Assembly (NCBI RefSeq): GCF_000247815.1
Contig: NC_021678.1
Span: 30,105,749 to 30,169,748 of the forward strand
Direction of reading: 5' to 3'
Source: Ficedula albicollis
Lineage: Eukaryota > Chordata > Aves > Passeriformes > Muscicapidae
DNA length: 64,000 bases
This document shows positions 60,501-64,000 of the stretch, piece by piece (position 1 is the first letter of the stretch; the number at the start of each line of letters is the position of its first letter). The position numbers and the translations under genes were made by a program. A model generated the notes under the pieces. The model worked only from the letters and a program-made list of their open reading frames with translations. It was not told where the DNA came from and did not search any database.

Positions 60501-62412
60501 GCAGCAGGTTTGATCCTGAAAAGCACAAACTAAGAAACAAAGCAAGAGATGCTAAGGATCCTCAGGATTACTTTGCCCTGCTATAACACAAGGAATAACT
60601 TCTTCCAGTATTGGCACTGGAAGAAAATATAACCGTGAACTCTGTATCAGATTTTTTTTTTTTTTTTTTTAAAAAAACTTACAGACTCACACTTAACCAC
60701 TTGAGTCCAAGCACTTGAACAATGAACCATGACTGCTTACACAAGCACACCAATTTTCAGGATGGAGTTTCTGGAAGGAGAAAACTTGCGTAACAACAGA
60801 AAGTCCAGCCCTGAGCACAGGTTTAAGTGATTTGCTCAGCTGGGAATGCAATCCCCATGTGCTCAGGCTTGGAAGATTTTTGGGTGTTATGCAAGCATTC
60901 TGAAAAAGCTCAAAGCAGCCTCTAAATGAAATGTACAGGAGTAGCTAGAGATATGCAGCTGTAGGAAAGAAGTCTTGTGAGAGAGAGGAGCAAGGAGCCA
61001 AGAAGAGCAAAATGGAAGAAACAACCTCAGAACTTCTCATTCGATCTCAATTTCAGGAATAACATTTTTCATTGAAACTCCCTTTAAAGAAAAGAAATTT
61101 AAATAAAAATGTAACTCAAGGAAATCTCCTCATTCCTTCCTTCCCAAGCTAAACAAAGCTTTTCTGAAGAAACACCAAAGCTGATACGACTTGGGTTCAG
61201 GGCAAAGCTGGGGAGCCTGTTTTTCATGGGGGTACACAAGTCCTGGCATGGCAATCCCACCATATGATAGAAGCCAACAGCCAGCACAGGACAAACTAAA
61301 GGAAGAGAGCAGTGCAGAGCAGGATGCTGAAATCACTCCCAGGCTGCAAATGGTTTGGAGACTGCAGGAGAAACCTGCCCAAGTGTTAAACGTGCTCCTA
61401 CATGCTTCCTACATGCCTCCCTTTCTGCTGTCAGAGACAGCATTCTGAGCTGCATGGAATCTTGGTCTAACTCAGTTTCATTCTCATTTTCTTCTGAGCA
61501 TTTCTTCCAAACAGCAAAGACAGGGGACATACTTTCTGGGATATCTGAGACATTGGTGTAGGACAGCAGAAGAGGAATGCAGCAACAACCAAAGAGAAAA
61601 GGACAAAGAGGTCAGAGGGTAGGAGGGAATGAAACACAATAGGCTGACCTCGGTAGAAATACATGTAATCTTTGCTGAATCATAAGTGAACATTTCAAAT
61701 TTTCTTTAACAATAAGGAAAGAGTTAGGGACAAGGTCTTCTCACTACAGCCTTGAATTGAAATATTTGTAACTAAAAATGACCCCTCCAAAATTATTTCA
61801 GAAGCTGAATCAAACCTACATGTCTTGGCAGCAAACAGGGATTCGAAAACTAACATTTCTTACATCTTCAGCTCACTCACACTGGAGAAAGGAGAATTCC
61901 GCTCACAATACAGTGCAGCACTGACTCCCCTGCATTCCTCCCTACCTTCAGAAATCATATTCCTACATTCTGAATGTTCAGAAGCTGAGGGAAGCTGGTC
62001 TCCTTTTTTCTTTGCAGTAATTAAGTCCCCTGTGCCAATGAAGTCATAATAAAACAAGACTTAGATCAAAGAGAAACAATTTTATCTGAACATGTGACTT
62101 GCTCTATGCTCCCACTGTAATCACAAGCAAACCTGGTAAAGCAGCAATCACTTAAAATATATTTACAGGAACTTTTCAGGAGTGGGGCAGCTAGAATAGT
62201 TGTGATAGTTGCATTCATTGCTCCTTAAAACACATAGAAACAAGTAATAGTTATTATTAGTAAGTAATAGCAAAAAAGCAGTCAACAATCTGCCACAGTC
62301 CACAAGGTATTCTGGCATTTAGCTTTTCAGTATTAAATGAATAATTGATATATACAAACCTCTTCTTTCGTTTTCTTATTTTCTGCTCTAAGCTCTTCAT
62401 ATTCGCCAATAG
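15373..62412 (-). CDS. SHTN1: SHTN1, shootin-1 (16 coding exons; first coding exon outside window)
   Basis: Sixteen exons from 62412 down to 15373 total 1823 nt with GT/AG borders and matching phases. If the missing first coding exon has 19 codons, as in mammals, the protein is 626 residues (human about 631). Shootin-1 is a cytoplasmic neuronal protein that couples actin retrograde flow, through cortactin, to L1-CAM in growth cones and acts in axon formation. Key blocks in order: IGEYEELRAENKKTKEE; CDKIKQERDEAVKKLEEFQK; SHMVIEEVN; LKRIS (Ser101, PAK1 site); LRDQIVSAHEEKK; VLAVEEYEELHENFELEK; KMKRQS (Ser249, PAK1 site); KQQLELLEEDKKELELK; P10-L-P6; NPIRSLMSMIRKRSH; VTDLKRQAVEEMMDRIKKG; ERVLRRRKV; the tail ETDSSSC. 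Roughly the first 340 residues are Glu/Lys/Leu-rich coiled coil. The alternative terminal exon of the short isoform was not located. Confidence 0.96.
16421..17145. repeat. 33-bp minisatellite, about 22 perfect copies
   Basis: The unit CCTTCCAGAG-CCTGAGTCCC-CCCAGACCAT-GAG repeats with exact 33-bp period over 725 bp. Degenerate 12-15 bp relatives (CCAGAGCCTGAGCCC) flank it from about 16370 to 17310. Because 33 is a multiple of 3, open frames run through on both strands (11-residue repeats SLPEPESPQTM on +, EGSWSGGTQAL and LMVWGDSGSGR on -). It lies in the last SHTN1 intron with no recognisable splice context, so it is treated as non-coding. Confidence 0.98.
17830..18520. promoter_or_regulatory. 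Possible conserved non-coding block
   Basis: The block is AT-rich and free of visible repeats, with TTAATTAATGCAG (17968-17980) and several other ATTA cores, between a GC-rich minisatellite region and ordinary intron. This is an impression of composition only; conservation was not measured. Confidence 0.25.
23025..23208 (-). CDS. SHTN1: SHTN1 coding exon 16
   Basis: Borders gattttag|GTCCCA and TTTACA|gtaagt; phase 1 to 2. It encodes (S)PTGILATSESKSLPVLGSG and a Ser/Pro/Gly-rich stretch ending GATGSKPTL. PTGILATSESKS is shared with other shootins; the rest is low-complexity and probably disordered. Confidence 0.94.
23730..23850 (-). CDS. SHTN1: SHTN1 coding exon 15
   Basis: Borders ttgctgtag|GAAACA and AGTGGCA|gtaagt; phase 0 to 1. 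It encodes ETLNKSTSSRSLKSLETDSG then ETELERVLRRRKVTTDQDSG. This Ser-rich and basic segment belongs to the long isoform. Confidence 0.95.
23851..26586. other. SHTN1 intron between coding exons 14 and 15
   Basis: 2.7 kb of unique sequence. The alternative last exon of the short shootin isoform would be expected here or nearby, but I could not identify it. Confidence 0.45.
26587..26640 (-). CDS. SHTN1: SHTN1 coding exon 14
   Basis: Borders gttttcag|CCAGAA and ATTCTG|gtaaga; 18 codons, phase 0 to 0. It encodes PETPKPSESAMKELKGIL. In mammals the short (about 456-residue) isoform diverges after this block. Confidence 0.94.
27271..27380 (-). CDS. SHTN1: SHTN1 coding exon 13
   Basis: Acceptor ctttagcag|GTGAAG and donor ACAAAG|gtttgg; phase 1 to 0. 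It encodes (G)EEVTDLKRQAVEEMMDRIK then KGVHLRPVNQSSRPKTK. Two adjacent AGs (TAGCAG, NAGNAG) allow one extra residue (Ala before GEEV) without a frame change. The donor is weak beyond GT. Confidence 0.95.
27384..30281. other. SHTN1 intron between coding exons 12 and 13
   Basis: 2.9 kb of mostly unique sequence, with a CR1 LINE fragment in its part nearest exon 12. Confidence 0.55.
29690..30075. mobile_element. CR1-type LINE, truncated end
   Basis: The segment GACCATCTGGTCTGACAGCC, then CCACCTCTCTGGGAAGCCTG, TTCTAGTGTCTGACC, AGTCTAGGCATTCC and GTGTTCTGTCACTGGATTCC follows the familiar CR1 3' region in order with old substitutions. CR1 is the dominant retroposon of birds and other sauropsids, so this is the main support for an avian source. 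No coding part remains. Its orientation is not stated because only the untranslated part is seen. Confidence 0.8.
30282..30364 (-). CDS. SHTN1: SHTN1 coding exon 12
   Basis: Borders ccccccaag|GTCTCT and GAGTCAG|gtatgg; phase 2 to 1. It encodes (R)SLMSMIRKRSHSNTN then VSKKEKPPQQES. The SLMSMIRKRSH block is strongly diagnostic for shootin. Confidence 0.96.
30365..32068. other. SHTN1 intron between coding exons 11 and 12
   Basis: 1.7 kb of unique AT-rich sequence with a T-run near 31588-31600. Nothing else recognised. Confidence 0.55.
32069..32174 (-). CDS. SHTN1: SHTN1 coding exon 11, proline-rich
   Basis: Borders tcctgtgcag|TTGATG and ATCCG|gtgagt; 2 + 34 codons + 2 (phase 1 to 2). It encodes (V)DELQKRIQQSENPA, then ten Pro, Leu, six Pro, then NPI. 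Polyproline of this kind is a usual ligand for profilin/EVH1/SH3-type domains. The Pro codons are mostly CCG and CCT. Confidence 0.96.
33098..33521. repeat. Tandem duplication, 218-bp period, covering part of SHTN1 exon 10
   Basis: Copies 33098-33303 and 33316-33521 are 206 bp and read identical by eye, with 12 bp between them. Each starts TTCACAAAGGTTCTGGGG and ends CTAATCTCCTT. The left edge has a local CAAAGGTT direct repeat that could have served as microhomology. Confidence 0.97.
33192..33303 (-). pseudogene. SHTN1: Duplicated 3' part of SHTN1 exon 10 with its donor site
   Basis: This is identical to 33410-33521: 37 codons KEISRLKQQLEL..KHS plus G|gtaaaattg donor and intron start. It lacks the first 14 codons and the normal acceptor. 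Instead 12 unrelated bases (33304-33315) join it to the start of the second repeat copy. On the - strand AG dinucleotides precede AAGGAG at GTGATCCAG and, further up, at GACCCCAG. Both would enter in phase 0. Replacing exon 10 would keep the reading frame; adding to exon 10 would give a stop within three or four codons. Splicing is unproven, and it may be inert. Confidence 0.8.
33410..33563 (-). CDS. SHTN1: SHTN1 coding exon 10 (complete copy)
   Basis: Borders ccaactgcag|ATTAAA and CATTCAG|gtaaaa; 51 codons plus one base (phase 0 to 1). It encodes IKELEEQLENQSLH then KEISRLKQQLELLEEDKKE and LELKCQHAEEKARDLKHS. It joins exon 9 as HQQK|IKELEEQ and exon 11 as HS-V-DELQ, as in other shootins. Bases 33410-33521 are part of a tandem duplication whose other copy lies just downstream in the transcript. 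Confidence 0.95.
33564..34851. other. SHTN1 intron between coding exons 9 and 10
   Basis: Unique sequence; no exon, repeat array or mobile element recognised. Confidence 0.55.
34852..34998 (-). CDS. SHTN1: SHTN1 coding exon 9, with PAK1 site Ser249
   Basis: Borders ttttggcag|ATGTTT and CAAAAG|gtaaaa; 49 codons, phase 0 to 0. It encodes MFIEQNKMKRQSQLLLQSS, PDQQLLKALDDNAKLTH, TLEEERLQHQQK. The Ser codon at 34963-34965 is residue 249 in a basic KRQS context. Confidence 0.97.
35107..35190 (+). repeat. G/A-rich purine tract
   Basis: Almost pure purine on the + strand (GAGGAAGAAG, GGAAGAGGAAAAGAAGGGG and similar), with a few pyrimidine interruptions. In the large SHTN1 intron. Confidence 0.8.
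40463..40658. repeat. Tandem duplication, 99-bp period, 2 diverged copies
   Basis: ACTGTAAACTGTTTTACAGG at 40463 recurs as ACTATAAACTGTTTTACAGG at 40562. Both copies run through GAGCAAAAGCTTGTGTGAGC with scattered mismatches and small indels. It is older than the identical duplications. Confidence 0.93.
41066..41277. repeat. Tandem duplication, 106-bp period, 2 near-identical copies
   Basis: ATGCCCAGGAACAGTCCAGA at 41066 recurs as ATGCCCAGGGACAGTCCAGA at 41172. Both copies run through GTGTTTGTCTTCCCAAGTGG. A small open frame across the junction is probably fortuitous. Confidence 0.95.
44028..44122 (-). CDS. SHTN1: SHTN1 coding exon 8
   Basis: Borders tataaacag|TGTCTG and CAAGAG|gtgagt; phase 1 to 0. 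It encodes (V)SVLAVEEYEELHENFELEK then NLRKKAESFAQE. A second in-phase AG (GCTGGCAG|TA) lies 15 bp inside. The outer site is chosen because it restores the VSxxAVEEYEE block of other shootins. Confidence 0.94.
44123..45790. other. SHTN1 intron between coding exons 7 and 8
   Basis: 1.7 kb unique sequence with a short CA run near 44580-44589 and a TTTAATTAAAC-rich patch at about 44756-44805. Nothing else recognised. Confidence 0.5.
45791..45872 (-). CDS. SHTN1: SHTN1 coding exon 7
   Basis: Borders cttttctag|GTAAAT and AACAGAG|gtgtgt; phase 0 to 1. It encodes VNKLKEEKAVLTTEVNKQQK then LLEKCNR. Confidence 0.96.
46798..46895 (-). CDS. SHTN1: SHTN1 coding exon 6
   Basis: Borders aaacttag|AGCTGC and GAAGAA|gtatgt; phase 1 to 0. 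It encodes LRDQIVSAHEEKKTLAIELE then NLRCKLAEVIEE, a continuous coiled coil. Confidence 0.96.
46896..49447. other. SHTN1 intron between coding exons 5 and 6
   Basis: 2.6 kb of AT-rich unique sequence. A 138-codon open frame (48101-48517, +) has no recognisable similarity or splice context. Confidence 0.5.
49448..49616 (-). CDS. SHTN1: SHTN1 coding exon 5, with PAK1 site Ser101
   Basis: Borders atctttcag|CTGAAC and ATAAAAG|gtgagc; phase 0 to 1, 56 codons. It encodes LNKENKTLKRIS, MLCMAKLGPEIITEE, an acidic INIDEDESSTDTE linker, then CQQQIK. The Ser codon at 49581-49583 is residue 101 under a 19-codon first exon and sits in a basic KRIS context. Confidence 0.97.
49617..51690. other. SHTN1 intron between coding exons 4 and 5
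   Basis: 2.1 kb of unique sequence with a purine/A-rich tract at 51018-51062. No exon recognised. Confidence 0.5.
51691..51785 (-). CDS. SHTN1: SHTN1 coding exon 4
   Basis: Borders cccttag|TTTCTC and TCTAAG|gtgagg; phase 1 to 0. It encodes SHMVIEEVNCIQNHLEIEK then TCRESAEALASK. Coiled coil with conserved spacing. Confidence 0.96.
53551..53617. mobile_element. Possible ancient MIR-like SINE remnant
   Basis: CCCATTTCACAGACAGGAAT, then CTAAGGGCCTCAAGCAAGGC and TTAGGAAACAAGG, resembles the core of MIR-type SINEs. The match is short and judged by eye only. Confidence 0.25.
53810..54780. promoter_or_regulatory. Candidate conserved non-coding element(s) inside SHTN1
   Basis: This roughly 1-kb block is free of visible repeats and has balanced composition. 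It is dense in homeodomain-type cores: CTAATTAG near 53877, TAATTA at 53950-53955, ATAATTA at 54119-54125, CTTAATTGAG near 54211. Such texture is typical of vertebrate enhancers, and the neighbouring developmental gene VAX1 is a plausible target. Conservation itself was not tested. Confidence 0.4.
55862..55922 (-). CDS. SHTN1: SHTN1 coding exon 3
   Basis: Borders ctcttacag|TGTGAC and CAGAAAA|gtaagc; phase 0 to 1. It encodes CDKIKQERDEAVKKLEEFQK, a charged coiled-coil segment. Confidence 0.96.
55923..62359. other. 6.4-kb SHTN1 intron between coding exons 2 and 3
   Basis: Mostly unique sequence, with T/A runs at about 56866-56889 and 60650-60677. Overlapping open frames at 57222-58251 are unrecognised. 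Confidence 0.5.
62360..62412 (-). CDS. SHTN1: SHTN1 coding exon 2 (IGEYEELRAENKKTKEE)
   Basis: Minus-strand borders ttgtgtag|CTATTG and GAAGAG|gtttgt; enters in phase 1 (needs G before CT for Ala) and leaves in phase 0. It starts the coiled-coil region. Coding exon 1 is not in the remaining 1.6 kb of window. Confidence 0.93.
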
Positions 62413-63955
62413 CTACACAAGGAAACAAAATAGAAAAAAGTTAATATAGCAGTACCTCTTCCCAAATTAGTTCTTCATTTGATTAAATTGATAACTCTTC
62501 TGTTTGTCTTCACAGACTTCTTGTATAGCATGGGTCATAAACTTCATTAATAGCCTATTAATATCTATGAACTGGACAGCCTTCTAGAATTGAAGCAATT
62601 AGGAAGTGTCTGAAAAAGATGGTAGCTCCCAAATCAATCAATTCTTGATCAATGTAGAGTTAAACAACCTTATTGACTGAGTTCAAAAATTACAAGGTGA
62701 ATATACTGGTTTGCAGTGACCATTTTAAACCCACACTGACTCAGGTTAGCAAAAGATTGATCTGACTCAGATCAATCCTAGAAAGAAGGTTGGTGCAATA
62801 TACGGGTACCTGCCTTTACTTTGTCCCTACTTCTCCTCATGTACCCAAAATTCCTACCCACTATCCATGCCCAAGAAGCAGGGGGGAAAAAAAAAACAGA
62901 AATCCAAGAGGTAGAAGAACAAACAAGAAAGCACACTGGTGAAAAAAACACATTTCCTACACAGGAGCACAAAGGCTTTGCCTTTTGGTCACTGCTCCAC
63001 TGCCAAGCTGTTCCTTGTTCCCTTCAGGAAAATAAGGGAAGAGACTTATACCATCCAGATGCAAGAAAAGGAAGGAAAACTGTACCAACAGATACAATTC
63101 AAGTTTCTCCATACTTGAAACTGCTCGTGTTTGCTCACCTTTAAGGCAAAGTCATTCTTGCCATTCGATACTTTACAAATGGCTAAAAAATGTAAATACA
63201 ATTTGCCCCACCCTCGAGAGCTCTCTTTACAGGCTCCATGAACAGAGAACTCCGAATCATTAGCCCTGAAGGAGAAAATAACAGAATATTCTGGCCTATA
63301 GCTCTCAAGCCACCCAAAACATACCCTCAAAATAGGCAATGTGAGTGAACACAGAATGTTCCTTCACGACAGTGACCTCACTTATTCACCGAGTACTCAC
63401 TCCACAGCTCAGCTGCCAGAAGGGACTGTCCTGTAAACCTATCAACGTCCTTTATCAGTATTAAATTAAGTAGATAACTTTTTATGCAGAAACTCCTTTA
63501 ATTGCAACTTAGCATTTTGATTTTCAGTTGTGAACCTGTGTCTTCTGAAACTGAATTTGCTAACAAAACGTAAGTATTATCTAAATTAGATGTTTTATAT
63601 ATTAGGTACTTACTATGGCTGAAAAGCACTTATTACTAAAACAAGGCCATAAGGCTAAAAGTATATAATGACTATAATTCACAATGAACAACAGGAAAGA
63701 CACCTTCATTTGCACAGAGTGAGGTGGTGACTCTTCCTACTCTTTTTATTAAAAAATTAATCAACCCCTTTCCTAAAGCTGCATATTAAAAAACACAAAT
63801 TACAGACAAAAAACCCCCAAACTTTAAAAATGCTACATGCATATACTTTAGTATTTATATTGCAAACCAGGGCAAGCTTCAAGTCGATTTAAGAGCCACC
63901 CCATGCCAAATCACTAAGTAATGCCACTTCAGGATTTCAAATCTACTTATTTACT

Positions 63956-64000
<45 letters not shown>
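62413..64000. other. First SHTN1 intron, right edge of window
   Basis: Unique AT-rich sequence. I see no exon matching the expected short N-terminal peptide of shootin, so coding exon 1 and the promoter lie beyond the window. Confidence 0.6.
63957..64000. repeat. A37 run followed by G7 at the window end
   Basis: Thirty-seven A (63957-63993) are followed directly by seven G that reach the last base. It may be a genuine purine homopolymer or mobile-element tail, or an unreliable assembly spot; the edge hides the rest. Confidence 0.95.

Noticed and set aside
1..64000. CRISPR arrays, bacterial operons, tRNA or rRNA genes, endogenous viral genes
   Set aside because: Looked for and not seen. The repeats are tandem satellites without spacers, and every recognised coding block belongs to the two vertebrate genes.

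Overview
This is a stretch of vertebrate nuclear chromosome, most likely avian. Coding sequence is broken into short exons with GT/AG borders, a CR1-type LINE end lies at about 29.7-30.1 kb, introns are compact, and there are no operons or prokaryotic signals. Two convergent genes explain essentially all the coding sequence I can recognise. I worked out exons by reading splice sites, codon phase across every junction, and resemblance to known proteins. No alignment program or database was used.

Left part, + strand, 168-12831: the C-terminal half of ENO4 (enolase 4), in nine exons ending at a TAG stop. Its 5' exons lie before base 1. The protein follows the enolase fold in order but has lost several classical active-site residues. 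One intron holds an unbroken 915-bp (TTTTC)n array that stops 51 bp before an exon. Middle, 12832-15372: ENO4 3' flank, with a perfect 198-bp-period tandem duplication and candidate poly(A) signals, meeting the SHTN1 3' UTR tail to tail.

Right part, - strand, 62412 down to 15373: SHTN1 (shootin-1), 16 coding exons with all phases consistent. Only the first coding exon is missing, beyond base 64000. If that exon is 19 codons as in mammals, the protein is 626 residues: long coiled coils, a proline-rich segment and a C-terminus ending ETDSSSC. The two serines reported as PAK1 targets (Ser101, Ser249) fall exactly in place. The notable anomaly is a recent 218-bp-period tandem duplication that copied the 3' part of a coiled-coil exon with its donor site (33098-33303 from 33316-33521). 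The copy is preceded by in-phase AG dinucleotides, so it could be a new mutually exclusive exon, a cryptic exon that truncates the protein, or an inert or artefactual copy.

Other content: a homogeneous 33-bp minisatellite (16421-17145), several more 50-110 bp tandem duplications, and intronic blocks that look like conserved non-coding elements, the best at about 53.8-54.8 kb. In other vertebrates SHTN1 lies beside the homeobox gene VAX1, which would be expected beyond the right edge. I found no RNA genes, CRISPR arrays, viral genes or microbial systems.
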